The notes under the pieces are model-generated. The model had not been told where the DNA came from, searched no databases, and saw only the letters and a list, made by a program, of their open reading frames with translations. From Litsea cubeba (Eukaryota > Streptophyta > Magnoliopsida > Laurales > Lauraceae), in NCBI GenBank assembly GCA_012931725.1, contig CM022949.1, positions 2,834,939 to 2,898,938 on the forward strand: a stretch of 64,000 nt of DNA. The letters run 5' to 3'. A program made the translations under genes and the position numbers. Shown here piece after piece: positions 1 to 11,328 of the stretch (positions are counted from its first letter, which is position 1; each line of letters opens with the position of its first letter).

Positions 1-22
1 CTCTAATGACCTCACCACTCAA

Positions 23-677
23 GTGGCTGCCTTGACCCAAAAGTTGGATCAACTATTGTATGTGGGTCAATCTCTCCAATCTCCATCTACTCCGGGTGTT
101 TGTGCTTTGTGCTCCAGTTCCACTCATTTTGTGAGCAATTGCCCTGCAGCCTCTCAGTTCACTAAATTTGTGCAAGAGCAAGTGAATGCTGCACATGGGT
201 TTTCCAAACTGGGCAATGAACAATTTTCTGATACTTATAACTCGGGTTGGCGCAATCACCCCAATTTTGTCTGGAAGTCGCCCGGCCAGGGCACTTCATA
301 CTCTCAACCGCCCAGGCATAATTTTTCTATTAATCCTACAGCCTACCATTCCCAACAATCCTACAAATACCCTACCCCTCAACCACCGCAAAGGAACCCA
401 TCCTTTGAAGTGACAGTACTGTAAGAGTTCAAAGAGCTCAAATCAACCACTCAGCTGGTCCATTCCCACTCTCAGTCCATAGCCAAGCTAGAGGTCTAGA
501 TCGGGCAAATAGTTAATGCTCTTACCAGAAGAGATGAGGGACGTTTGCCCAGCCAACCCACAGTCAACCTCAAGACTACATTTGAGGTGGGTAATGGCTC
601 GCACCCTCGTGATACCTATCATGAGCAAGTAAAAATGGTTATCGCCTTGAGGAATGGGCGTGAGCTAGGTTTAAACT
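23..677 (+). pseudogene. Athila-like gag C-terminal relic
   Basis: This is the C-terminal part of a retrotransposon capsid/nucleocapsid protein. Residues from 23 to 421 hold a Cys-rich motif (CALCSSSTHFVSNCP), a degenerate zinc knuckle as seen in Athila gag, followed by a Gln/Pro/Tyr-rich linker. An in-frame stop at 422 breaks it. The same frame then continues with SIAKLEV, a stop, IGQIVNAL and HEQVKMVIALRNGR, which match the conserved end of Athila gag in order. At least three stops show that it is dead. Its N-terminus lies outside the window. The identification rests on motif recall, not on a search. Confidence 0.75.
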
Positions 678-946
678 AGGCCTGAGGAGCCTAAAAAGGA
701 TGTGAGAGAACCTAAAGCCAATCCCAAGTTTTCTGAAACTGAAAGGGTTTCTAAGGGAAAGGAGGTCACCCCTCCCAGTTCTTCATTTGTCCTGGCTGTG
801 GCACCCCCATATGTGCCTAAAGCCCCTTTTCCCACTTGTTTTGACACACCCTTCCCCTTTAGTAAAAAGGGAGCCACCATGGATGAAATATTAGATGTGT
901 TCAAGCAAGTAAAAATTAACCGACCTTTGCTGGATGCTATCAAGCA

Positions 947-1655
947 GTGCCTTCTTATACAAAATTTCTGAAATATTTCTGCACTCAAAATCGCAAATCT
1001 AAATCTCATGTGCCAAAGAAGGTTTTGCTCACCGAGCAAGTGAGCTCGATTTTTCATACTAACACTCCTCCTAAGCTAAAAGATCCTGGCACTCCCACCA
1101 TTACTTGTACGATTGGGAGTCACATCATTGATCATGCATTATTGGATCTCGGAGCGAATGCAATTTCTTGCCTTACTCGGTGTACGAGCAGATTGGGCTG
1201 GGGGAATTGAAGCCTACTCAGGTTACCTTGCAATTGCTGATAGATCGTCAGGGTACCCAGGGGAATAATTAAGGATGTTCTAGTCAAGGTCGACAAGTTT
1301 TATTTTCCTGTCGATTTCATCATCATTGACACTGAACCAGTGCAAAACCCAAGGAAACATACTCTTGTCATTCTTGGCCGGCCCTTTTTGGCCACAGCCA
1401 ATGCTAACATTAATTGCCGCACCGTAGTTATGGTTGTTTCCTTCGGTAATATGAAGGTAAGGCTGAATACTTTTAGGGCCTCGCATCAGCCTTCAAACAA
1501 GGACGACTGCTTTGCAGTCAATGTTGTTGATGAGCTCATGGAAAAAGCTTTTAAACCTGCGACTACCTTGCCTGTTATCATTGCTTCTGATCTGTCTGAC
1601 GATCATGAAGATCAAATAAAGGAGGTAGACATGAAAGAAGTGCTGAGTCATGTCT
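947..1655 (+). pseudogene. Athila-like aspartic protease relic
   Basis: Two out-of-frame pieces (947-1210 and about 1215-1655) make up a retropepsin-like domain. The first gives FLKYFCTQNRKSK, PKKVLLTEQVSSI and the catalytic-loop region ALLDLGANAISC, where DLGA replaces the usual DTGA and is typical of this lineage. The second gives VLVKVDKFYFPVDFIIIDTE, then the ILGRPFLATANANINC strand and the SFGNMKVRLNTF tail. The frame break near 1200 and a second stop make it non-functional. The reading stops where RT should begin, so the RT-integrase deletion boundary lies at about 1655. Confidence 0.8.
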
Positions 1656-3121
1656 TTAAGCAGGTTTGGATTGTACTTCGTAGGTTTGCTTTATTTTTAT
1701 TTTTATTGCTTGCCGCTAACATTTCGCAGATACTGTGGTCCGAGTTGGGGGGTGTCATCCCTGTTTTCCTCCATTCCACCTTATGTTAAGCGGTACCCAG
1801 GTGATATCCTTCCTTTTCCTTTACTTTCCTTGTCCTTTATATCTCATTGTGTTTTGTGCTTTACATGTGGACAGTGTTAAGTTAGTTGGGGGGTGAGTTG
1901 TTAACCTTTGGGTTAGTCTTAGTAGTTTTAGTTTTTTTTTAGTTTTAGTTCCTTTCCTTTACTTTTAGTTCTTTTCCTTTTCTTTTAGTTATTTTTTTTT
2001 TTTGCTCCTTTTGTTAGTTTTTCAGGGGATTTCTAAGAGGATTTTTATGAAACGAAGATACCTTGATTTTTGGAACTTTTTATGAGAAAAAAGAGAAAAA
2101 GGATTCACTTTCCTGTTTTAGGAAAGAGTTTTTGAGAAATTGTTGAATTATCGATCCATCACTTAACACGTATGTTATAGAAAATTTGAAATGTGAAGCT
2201 ATGATTTCCATACTGGCGAGAACTTCAGAACAATTATGATGGAAAGCCAACCCTCGGTCATACAGTGTCCCGGTTCAACTGTGTGGATTTATCCACAAAT
2301 TGGTGAATTAATTCGGGCATATGGAAAGGGCTGCCTATTGTTGGAGACCGTATTAAAAAGAAATGCTATTATTGTGACTAGTTTGGATTCGTAGCCTTTT
2401 TAACCCGAGCCAGTAAGCCCGTAGAGGTATTTACCTACCTAGTGCCCTAAACACATCTGTGTTTGGGAGTCATTGGCTGAATGCTTGTTACATAGGTTAA
2501 TTAAAAAGCTTAAGGGACCTAGGCATTGCACAGTCACATGTGTATGTTTCGTACTGAAAAAAGAAAAAGAAAAAGAAAGAAAGTCACTAAAATAATGTGT
2601 TACGGCCTTTGGAAAAACAATAGTGTGAAAGCCACCACAAATGCCTTGAGAGGAATCATGTTATCTTTTATTGAGGTTAGGTGGTTCAGAATTTTGAAAG
2701 GAAAATAAAAATATGTGTTTTCACGAAAAATCTTAGTAGATCGTTTTATGCTCTGTTGTTTCTATATATACACAATTTTCACCGTGCACGATCAATTTTT
2801 CTAGCAAGATTTTGACGATTTCTGACCAAAAGATAGGATTTTTGAACCACATTTGAGATGTGTATTAAAAACTCCATAATAAGGAATATCTGGTGTTCGT
2901 AGATACCGTGGTGGAAAATACTCCCTATTTTTCTTTTATATTCTAGGAATTTTATAGGTAGATTTACTGCAAACCCTCACGAAACTATAACTTGTCCTCT
3001 AGGGGGAACTTAGAGGTTTAAAGGCTTCCTACACATGCTAAGTGCAACTGTGCTCCCTACGAAAATGGCCTTAGTCAGTCTTTGCTTTTGTTTTAGCTTT
3101 GCTCGAGGTCTAGCAAAGTGT
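1656..3121 (+). other. Non-coding region between protease relic and 3' LTR
   Basis: No gene is supported here. The stretch starts T-rich, with repeated TTTTAGTT-type words between about 1912 and 2025. It continues as AT-rich DNA with two GGGGGG-containing purine tracts (about 1885 and 3127). Position and composition fit the long untranslated region upstream of the 3' LTR in Athila-type elements. Small ORFs here have no recognisable content. Confidence 0.55.
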
Positions 3122-3132
3122 AAGTTAGGGGG
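3122..3132 (+). promoter_or_regulatory. Polypurine tract of Athila-like element
   Basis: AAGTTAGGGGG sits immediately 5' of the TGTGATGAGAGCC start of the LTR. This is the expected position and composition of the plus-strand primer for reverse transcription. Confidence 0.6.
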
Positions 3133-4516
3133 TGTGATGAGAGCCTAAAATATACATTTTAGGCCCCTCAATGAGGACTTTGTTACACCTTGGAAAGAGA
3201 TTAATTAGTTTAAATGTGTTATTTTAATGTTTGCAGGTATTTTAGGTGAAGAACCGGAATTCAGAGCTAAAAATGGAAGGAACCTCACAAAGCATGACAA
3301 ACCAGAGTTGCAAGTAAGGAAGCGTGCTAAATATGGGAAGAGAATCAAATAAGAAAGCAAAGCAAGAGTCCAAACATGCCTTGGACGTCCAACATGGGTT
3401 CCACTCACTCCATAGCATGCCGACATGGAAGTTCCTTTAATTGCACCATTATTCTCGAAATTTTCAGGGGCATTAAATTGAAATAGTCATAACTTTCAAC
3501 TCGGGTGTTGGATTAGTGTAATCTACATACCGTTGGAAAGCTCTTTTCGAGTAGATACCCGTGGAGCCTAAGATTTTTTTTATAAATCAGAGCTATATCG
3601 AGGAAGATATGACCTTGGAAAGCGGGTGCCCGGACGCCAGATATCGGGCGTCAGGATGCCCGGACACAGAGATGACCCGGAAGCTACTGCTTCCAAGCAT
3701 TGGGACGCCCGGACTGGATAGGGGCACCGCCCCAATGCATTTTGAGGCCAAAAACCTATATATATTTGATGCCAAACTCAGTTTAAAGAGATTCACATCT
3801 TGAGAGAAGTTCTAGAGCTGGCTGGTTTGGGAGCTTTGGAAGAGCGCTTTTGGTGATTTCGTCGGAGATTCTTCGTCAACCTCTCGCCATGAACAACTAA
3901 CTCTCTATCTTAGGGTTGCGATGAAGCCCTAATCTTGTGTTTATGGTGTTGTATAGGTTCTAGGGTTTTACTTAGACGCTTTTAGTTATATGACAAGATG
4001 ATATCCATTGATTGAATTTTATTTCTTTAATGCAATATCTCTTTCTTTGGTATTTTAAACTTGTAGATTTTAATACTAAGTTATATAACGATGCCATAGA
4101 GATAGGTTATGCCCCGATTTACATCCACATCCCTTATTTGATGACTCTAAAGGTTTGTAACCAGAACGAATCTTTTTAGCGTTGATAGTGAAACCCTAGA
4201 TCTATACTTGCCATTGTGCGAGGTTAGAGTGGATTCGTACTCTGAAATCTTTTCTCCGATTGGATCAAAACATTGTCTTTTAATTTGTTAATTTAGGAAT
4301 CAAACCCATCAAACCAACACTTCGTTTTCTAGTAGGATTAGTTTAAGAATCAATACTTTGTTTTCTATTTGGATTAGTTTAGGAATTTAGGAACCAACAC
4401 AACTTAGCTTTTTTGTCCCAGTGGATATGATAATTGGTTAACATCTTTGTTGTCATGAGTAGAGATAGTAGCGGTGAATAATTTTTATTTGCAACCCTAT
4501 TTTGGGACAATCACTA
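3133..4516 (+). repeat. 3' LTR of Athila-like element
   Basis: The LTR starts TGTGATGAGAGCC directly after the purine tract and runs through AT-rich DNA. It includes a short inverted motif near 3626-3665 (CCCGGACGCC/GGGCGTC words) and a TATATATATTT tract at about 3757. The 3' end is placed at the CACTAGCA before 4517 because similarity to unrelated DNA near 60890 (CACACTCTTGTATT words) begins there. With no second LTR visible, the end could be off by tens of bases. Confidence 0.5.
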
Positions 4517-5145
4517 GCACACACTCTTGTATTAGTTCTCCTTGTTTTGGTAAGTACTCTCTTTCTTCTGGTGAGAAGGAGTATCAAGAAGACAAATTGA
4601 TCACCATGGTTGGTGTGTGTCTATCCTAAAAAATACATATATGATAAAGTGAAGTGAAGCGTCAATTTAAAAGAGAATAAAATATAATCAAGATGTCTAA
4701 TTATAGTATGATGAAATTTTATTTTATTGACTTGATAAGAAATATTTTTTTTTTACTTTTTGGATAAAAAGTTTATGGATTTTTATTTTTTAAGGGCTTG
4801 AGAACGTTGTGTTTTTTGACTTTTTTTTTTAAGTAGTGGGGAATTTTAAAATTTTATACTTTTAATATAACCCCCTAATCTTTTCATGTTTTATGAATGG
4901 AGATTTCACTTCACTCCACCTTATTAGTGAAGTTGCTTTACGGAAGACACTGGTTCAGTCAACTATAGCCTACATGATGAACCTCACCTGATTATAGTAA
5001 CATAGAAAATTGTAAATTGTTTGGTGACCCAAATTGTTACATGCAGTGTTGATGAGGAGGAATCAATTTTGATAGCTCTCAAACGAATACAAACGGTTTT
5101 TGGGAAATTCTGTGGCTTTCACCTGGCTGTACGAGGGTAGAGTTT
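4517..5145. other. AT-rich intergenic DNA left of the CACTA element
   Basis: No coding region is visible. The first ~100 bases share words (acactcttgtatt, ttggtaag, gagtat) with 60893-61030, hinting at an old dispersed repeat. The last ~30 bases (5118-5148) match 62336-62366 and form the left flank of the CACTA insertion site. Confidence 0.5.
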
Positions 5146-5148
5146 TAT

Positions 5149-5160
5149 CACTACAAGAAA
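5149..5160 (+). repeat. Left terminal inverted repeat of CACTA element
   Basis: CACTACAAGAAA follows a TAT at 5146-5148. It is the inverse of 15946-15957 apart from the final base. Confidence 0.9.
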
Positions 5161-5161
5161 G

Positions 5162-5730
5162 TTGGGGTTCAAGGACGACACAAATTTGTCCCAAAATGTA
5201 CACATTTCGTCACCGAAACTAATTAAGACGAAAATTTTTCGTCACCCGTTTTGTTGCCAAAGCCTTGTCTCTAAAAGGTATTGGAGACGAAAAAAATTTG
5301 TCATTGAAAAAGATAAATTTGTGACGATTTTTTTTGTCCCCAATAGACTCTGTTGGGAACATACTTGTAAGTAATTAGTGACAAAATATTTTGTCATTAA
5401 AGGAAGAAATTAGAGACAAGAATATTTTATCATAAATATAAAAATAGAGACGAAATAGTTTTGTCGCGTTTAATATAAAGGAAGACAAAAAAAATTTGTC
5501 AAAGCTACCAGTGGATGACGATTTTTTTTATCTCCAATCGACACTGTGGGAACATACTTATAAGTAATTAACGATAAAATATTTTATCTTTAGAGGAAGA
5601 AATTAGAGACAAAAATATTTTGTCATAAATATAAGAAATAGAGAAAAAATAATTTTATCGCGTTTAATATAAATGAAGACGAAAACAATTTGTCTAAGAA
5701 AGTAACAGTATATGACGATTTTTTTTGAAT
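5162..5730. repeat. 5' subterminal repeat array of CACTA element
   Basis: This array contains many short copies of a gacgaaa...tttgtc / ttcgtc word in both orientations, for example around 5190, 5230, 5290, 5385, 5450, 5490, 5580 and 5690. In En/Spm elements such subterminal words bind the TNPA protein. The same word dominates 14660-15940 at the other end. Confidence 0.8.
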
Positions 5731-7539
5731 AAAAACTCATGCTAACATTCTACTATGTACCGGCATTCAAATGCCAATGAAAATTTAAATATTCAAATAT
5801 CCTTACAACATTAAAAGCACTTTACCATTACCATTACAAAATAAAAATCCATGCTAACATTCTACTATGTACCAATATTCAAATGCCAATGAAAATTTAC
5901 ATCATATATGATCATTTCATTGTTATGACATTCCAACACCTGCAACATTGTTTAAAAAAACTTCATGTATCCCATTTTAACATATAGCAATCTGCTACTC
6001 TGCATGCATTTTTTCTTCATGTTGGCTGCATCTTTCCTGTATGGAATCTTTCAACAAGAAGTTTTCTTCAATTTTCATTCAATCCTGCATAAAAAAAGAG
6101 AGCAAGATTAACATACGATTAAGAAATGAAAGGCACAACGACTAATCCTTTTTCTTTTCTTTTAAATTTAACAAGATCCACAGTTTAACAAGAAAGGCTG
6201 GAAATATCAGTGAAAAAAATCATAGGTTTGAAAAAAAATGTTAGTTGGTTTAATTCTTGTCTGATTGTTCTTGTAAGATGACAATTAGACCATCTCTATT
6301 CATGGATATGAATGCTCAAGAATAAAGAAAAGAGAAGAAATTAAACTCCATATGGTTGAAAGTCACGTGCTAAAAAGAATATGTTAAGGATAATGAGATG
6401 CGAAATTGACCTATTCCTATCCTTATGAGACAACAACAATTCAACTATGAACCTATCACTGGTTTCCCAACTCTTACTACCTATAGATGGATGGATTGAC
6501 AACTTTGGGCAACCTGTATTGTATTTATAAGAGTTTACAAAGAGAGAACTTTCGAAGGGTAGAGTTATCACCAGATAGAGTAATACAAAGATAGAAAAGG
6601 AATTCAATTAGACAATTCAATTGATGATGATGTCAATGACAACAAAAGAAAAAGGCAAATTCAACCCAATTCACCAGACAAAGATAATCAAACCAATGCA
6701 CCCATCAATCAAAAAAGAAAACCAACAAACACCCTAATCACCTCTGTACAGGCAAGAAAATTCTGAGAATGCATATTTGTTTTGTATTAGGAAATACCAG
6801 GATTTTTGAAGGGGGGAGATGCAATTCCTCCATAATTTTCCTCCATACGCATGCATGCACAGTGCACAAACACATACCTCATAACTACAACCATAAAGAG
6901 AAATACATAATGCAAGTTAGCTCATGAAAGAGAGCTGAACAAATGGATAGGCACTAATTGCCACTAAACTGTGACCATAAGGGAAAAAAAAAACCATTGC
7001 AATGTTCTCACTCACTTCTAGAGAGAGAGAGATGAGCATAGGCAGGCCCTTTTTGGTTACTTAAAATTCCAACTAAAAACATCATCTAACCTAAATATGA
7101 TGCAAAAATGAAACTCATTCAAACTCCTTTTCTATAGGTAAACGGAGCTCATCATTTGTATTTTGTACATAGTTTAGTAGAAATAAAAAAAAGTGGGCTC
7201 AAAGTTTTATTGTTGGTTTCTCAGAGGCAGGACCATCAAGACATCATCTATTGAATGAGCACTGGATATAGAAAATGCTCTTTAGGTTCAGTTTCACTGG
7301 AAAGAAACTGTATGGACACAGACCTGAAATTTTCAGGTCCATACCTTTATACCTGTATTCAGACCCCAACACTGATTGCCCCAAAATTCAGACCCATACC
7401 ACTAATGTTTCAAGTCCAATGATCCTCCGGTAGCTGGGTAGACAGATGCCAATTGCAATCCCAAACTACAAACACATGCATGTGTATACAGACACAGATA
7501 AAAATATATGCACACAAGTGCACAAGCGCGCACACATAC

Positions 7540-7625
7540 CAGTGATTGCAGCAGTCGAGAACTCCTCTGTCAATGATAATATCCATACATATTCCACACC
7601 TTTCATTCTGGAGAATAGTTTCATC
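7540..7625 (-). pseudogene. Captured RING-finger exon (At4g10930-like)
   Basis: This exon-sized segment is bounded by a plausible acceptor (GTGCATGTGCAG) and donor (CACTG then GTATGT). It encodes DETILQNERCGICMD, then IIIDRGVLDCCNHW. CGICMD...DRGVLDCC.HW is the first half of a RING-type zinc finger with the C-x2-C and C-C/H ligands. It closely resembles the plant RING/PHD proteins of the At4g10930 type, which is recalled family knowledge. The following exon (second half of the RING) is not found downstream in the element, so no functional RING can form. It lies alone inside the CACTA element in the same orientation as the other captured exons. The call of a RING half is firm and the exact parent gene less so. 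Confidence 0.75.
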
Positions 7626-7823
7626 CTGCACATGCACACAATATTTACCCTTAAAAGCCATTCAACAAAAATCAAGCAGCAGTAACTGATAAATTCAGTA
7701 GCACAACAGAGCAACACAACCAGCAACCATGTCTAGTGAGAACATCCAAATTTGGAAATTATTCAACCTCATCCATCCAACCAGTTTTAGGGATTTCAAC
7801 CTTCAAAATCATTAGAAAATCAG

Positions 7824-7861
<38 letters not shown>
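7824..7861. repeat. (CT)n microsatellite
   Basis: An uninterrupted CT dinucleotide run of about 19 units lies in non-coding DNA of the CACTA element. Confidence 0.95.
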
Positions 7862-7868
<7 letters not shown>

Positions 7869-8295
7869 AAAAATGGTAATGACCTTCCACGTAATTTTCT
7901 CACCAAAGCATTCCCAATCTAGAAACCTAGCCTTCTGGTGCTGGAAGGTTAAAAAGACAATTTGTCCTTGGTTTAATATACTAAAAGTTCAATGAACTGT
8001 AAATGCGCTGAAAAATATATGTAACATAATAATAAAATAAAAAACAAAAATTGTACTCAGTTTGGCTAAAAACATCAGCAATAACCTAGATGCTGATAGA
8101 AATTTGACATACATCTGCTTTAACAGTGATATATGTAAATGCAGCTAGTGTGATGAATCTGATGATTGCACAGATGATGTAGCAGGCATGTAAGCGATTT
8201 GACAAAAACATAAATAGTCGAAAGCAATTTTCTAAAGATTTGGTTGCCAAAAGATATTAAAAAGCAATAAAAATAAATGACAAAATGGAGATTAC

Positions 8296-8369
8296 AATAT
8301 CATTGCTAGCTCCAAAGACAGCTTCTTCCAATATTCCATCAGTATCTCCTTCCATTTTCAATTTATCAC
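8296..8369 (-). pseudogene. Captured exon, possibly N-terminal exon of the RING gene
   Basis: An acceptor-like CTTCTTCAG precedes, and a donor-like GTAATC follows, an open segment encoding GDKLKMEGDTDGILEEAVFG then ASNDI. The acidic stretch with an in-frame Met would suit the start of the RING-type protein encoded by the exon at 7540-7625, but that link is inference. It is separated from the next upstream exon by only 27 bases, too short for a normal intron, which points to internal deletion after capture. Confidence 0.45.
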
Positions 8370-8396
8370 CTGAAGAAGGTTGAGATTAACACTTAC

Positions 8397-8548
8397 ATAT
8401 GACTTGTGAAGCATATCAATCTGATTCTTGCAAAGTTTAAGTTCCATCTCCAGAGAACCAATACGGTACTCTACATTGCTCAACAATTTGCTTTTGCCTG
8501 CCCCGGACAATTTCCGGCTGCCATACACTCAAGGTCACTGATGCTTGT
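8397..8548 (-). pseudogene. Captured exon encoding a coiled-coil-like segment
   Basis: The segment lies between an acceptor (TTTTTTTCCTCCAG) and a donor (GTAAGT). One frame reads DLECMAAGNCPG. After a one-base shift another reads SKLLSNVEYRIGSLEMELKL then CKNQIDMLHKSY, with the heptad-like spacing of a coiled coil. I do not recognise the parent protein. The frameshift shows that it is no longer coding. It may come from the same gene as 8296-8369. Confidence 0.45.
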
Positions 8549-8829
8549 CTGGAGGAAAAAAACAGTTTTACAAGATATCTCACCCACTAGAACTAGAGAA
8601 AAAAAAAATTGTCCAAGGACCATTTGTCAAAATTTCATAAAATTCCCATCAAATGGCTGCCAAATTCAAGAGATCATAAGTGTGAGGGGTTGAATTCATC
8701 ATTAGTGTACCCCACAAATGCATTCAGAATCATTAAAGCAGCCATGAATATTTCTGAAAATAGTGCATAGTGTGAAAGCATATCATGTAAAGGAAGGAAA
8801 GATGAAAGAGAAGGGAAGAAACAGCTCAC

Positions 8830-8936
8830 CTCCTACCATTAATGGTATGCTCATAAGGGGAGTGCCAATGGCATTGTTTATGCTCATAGTCAGTCCCATT
8901 AACATTAATTGATCCGGCATCATCGAACCATTTCAA
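8830..8936 (-). pseudogene. Captured alpha-carbonic anhydrase exon
   Basis: This 107 bp segment is bounded by a splice acceptor (GATGAATCCAG) and donor (GTGAGC). It reads without a stop as KWFDDAGSINVNGTDYEHKQ, then CHWHSPYEHTINGRR. The HWH pair supplies two of the three zinc-binding histidines of alpha-class carbonic anhydrases, and HWHSPxEHTINGxR is the family signature. Alpha-CAs hydrate CO2 in secreted or plastid compartments. Here only one exon is present, with no flanking CA exons, so it cannot encode an enzyme. Compared with the usual KQ(L/I)HWHSPSEH, Ser is replaced by Tyr. It is one of several unrelated exons captured by this CACTA. Confidence 0.85.
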
Positions 8937-9966
8937 CTGGATTCATCCAAAAGAAAAAAAGAAAGAAACCTTCAGAATATTGTGCATGGCATGAGCAAAA
9001 TAAGAACAATAACAATAATAAATAAATAATCTCTGCGTACCATGATGTCATGGCCTCTGTTCTTGAGTGTTGCTACACCCCCACTGCAGACATCATCACC
9101 ATCTCCTTCTCCATTCTTTTCTTTCCCTTCTCTTTCTCCTCCTCTCTTACTCTCCCTCACAGCCACCCACTGCACTGCCATCACCACCCGGCTTGTATAG
9201 CCACTGCACTCACCTTGCACCACTTGCACTCACCTATGCACCACCTCTCCCTGCACACACCCTGCACCACCTGCACTCACCCTGCACCACCTGTGAGATT
9301 GCAATTTCACTCAAAATATTCATACTTAATTTATATACTACTTTTGCCCCTTGTGAGATGGCAATTTCACTCTCCCTTTATAGAATTAACCCCTAAGATG
9401 GGAAACCTACTTGCATCATTTTCATTAAGTTCATCATACGACTTCAATTTCGGAGATAGAATTATAATGGGATGGGAAGCTACAACATACACAACAAAAT
9501 CAAAGCAAACTAACCAAACTTCATTATGTAGAAGGGTGAGAAGCAAGTGAAATTGCCAACATTAGATGTGTAAGTGATGAGATCATTTCTAAGTACCATG
9601 TGAAGGAAAAACCAACTAAACAATGTGTATTGCCCCATATATGGTGATAAGGAAACACCAAAAACGAAAAAAGAAAGAAAGCAATGGGAATATATATTAT
9701 CATGAAATGATACTCCATTAATCATTTTAAAATAAAAAATTGTGTTATAAAATTACTTTATAAGGAAGGAGTGCATCTAATCACTTCATAATTGCCAAGG
9801 ACTCAAAAGCATCTAATCACTACTTTTATATCTGCTTTGGTCAAGAACTCAAAAATTATTCTTGTAATTCCAAGAAGGCTAATAAGATCCCATTACCCAG
9901 TAAAAAAAAAAAAGATGAAAGAAAGAAAGACTATGTCAATCGCATAACGGCAGATGGATCGTGCTC

Positions 9967-10063
9967 TTAAACTGTGTAGTGTTGTTGGATGGTGTCAATG
10001 TCTAGTCCCTTCAGCTTCACCACTGACTCAACATGTCCTTTTAGAGTGTGAAGTTCTGTAAGC
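9967..10063 (-). pseudogene. Captured terminal exon of an unidentified gene
   Basis: After an acceptor (GATGTTTGTTGCAG) one frame reads LTELHTLKGHVESVVKLKGL, then DIDTIQQHYTV and a TAA stop. Composition and the clean stop look like the C-terminal exon of a conserved protein, but I cannot name the family. It shares the orientation of the other captured exons. Phase does not match the exon at 10351-10403 if they are simply joined, so they may not be neighbours in one parent gene. Confidence 0.5.
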
Positions 10064-10350
10064 CTGCAACAAACATCACAACATCATTCTATGTACCATA
10101 TTCAAGGATTAATCTATGCATGTAGCCCTTTGAACTTTAATTGTTTTTACCATCAGATCCATGTGCAAGCCTTGCTAACAAAACCTTGAGATTCAATCGT
10201 CATCATCATCAACATCATTATTATCATTACTACTTGGAAGAATGACTTTTAGTCAAAAATCATTCTTAGTGTGTACCAATCATTATGGCATAATCATCAA
10301 TGACTTTGTTCAAAGTATCAGCAGTAAGCAAGGAAAGTGTCTTTGTTCAC

Positions 10351-10403
10351 CTTCAAAGTAGAGCACAGTTTGCCATTTAACATCAGACAATCTCAGTTGT
10401 TGC
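10351..10403 (-). pseudogene. Possible captured short exon
   Basis: This 53 bp segment lies between CCTTTTATAG (acceptor-like) and GTGAAC (donor-like) and reads QQLRLSDVKWQTVLYFE. No family is recognised. The support is the splice-like borders, absence of stops and the context of other captured exons. Confidence 0.3.
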
Positions 10404-11222
10404 CTATAAAAGGAAAGATACTACAAACACCAGAAATGACATCAAATTCTTTTATCTTGAGCAACTAAGTAGTGTTGGAGGTGAACTCTTCTGGACAATT
10501 ATCAGACACAATTATTCAGTCTTATGGACTCTTTAACTATTCATTTTATATAATATATAACATTCTCTGAGATGATCATTCCTCAAAATCCTCTTGTATT
10601 ACACAGACATAACAAGCATTTTGAACTCAAAAATATGTCTTGTTTTATAAGTTTGTCGGCAGCTTCCTATTCCAGCTTAGCATGTAGCTATTGTCCATTT
10701 CTTTACATAGAATTTAACATTTTCACATCCCATGATATTGTTTTATTTGGAGTGGTGGGAATGTTTGTTTCAAAAAGTCCCAAGCATTCCTTCTCTAACA
10801 AGTAGTGTGGTAAGGAGTTGGCCACGTGATGAGTAGTTCAGGTACCCAAATTTGATTTCAGTATCCAACTACAACTATTCTTCATTTGGGGTGTATACTA
10901 TATGAGTAACTAAATTCTCTAATTTCCTACTCTTTTAAAGCCACACAACTATTGATGAGATTCCATGTACAACAGGATAGTAATGGAAGACAGTCAGATC
11001 AAACTATTAATGCTATTTCCTCCAACCTTTCGTCTGGTAAGTCTTTTTACTGGTGATGAAACTAAAATATATTCTTCGCCAAATGCATTAGTGTTGCAAG
11101 TATGACTAACCCCCTCACTCTATGCAGTGGCAAATAGGCCTGGGCCTGAGCTTAGTAGAACCAAAAATTTGAATAGGCCCGGCTTGACCAGTTCAAAATC
11201 CAAGCTTGAAGAAGCTCATGCC

Positions 11223-11328
11223 TATCAATTCTGGTCAATTGGCACCATTGATGGGCCATGGGCTTATTATGGTACCAATTGACCAGAATTGATAGGCTTA
11301 TTATGGTGCCAATTGACCAGAATTGATA
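11223..11328. repeat. Inverted repeat, one left arm and two right arms
   Basis: The 25-base sequence at 11223-11247 is repeated in inverse orientation at 11270-11294 (one mismatch) and at 11304-11328 (exact). Each arm contains CAATTCTGGTCAATTGG or its inverse. A transcript could fold back on either arm. It lies inside the CACTA element in non-coding DNA. Confidence 0.85.

Larger units (their letters stand above)
1..4516 (+). mobile_element. Non-autonomous Athila-like Ty3/gypsy element, 3' part
   Basis: The order gag, aspartic protease, long non-coding stretch, purine tract, LTR is read directly. The gag and protease peptides resemble the Athila branch of Ty3/gypsy (protease motif DLGA, then ILGRPFLATANA). 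Reverse transcriptase, RNase H and integrase are absent: the protease frame ends near 1655 and the sequence passes straight into T-rich non-coding DNA. This is the architecture of gag-only, non-autonomous derivatives that need a helper element. The 5' LTR and PBS lie left of the window, so no target duplication can be checked. The right end near 4516 is a guess. Confidence 0.8.

Noticed and set aside
6006..6090. Possible captured exon (MKIEENFLLKDSIQERC), minus strand
   Set aside because: An acceptor-like site precedes it, but a stop lies immediately upstream in frame and no family is recognised; too weak to list as a feature.
9050..9550. 166-codon His/Ser/Pro-rich ORF in the CACTA
   Set aside because: Low-complexity reading of a CT/CAC-rich stretch with no domain; overlapping ORFs exist in another frame.
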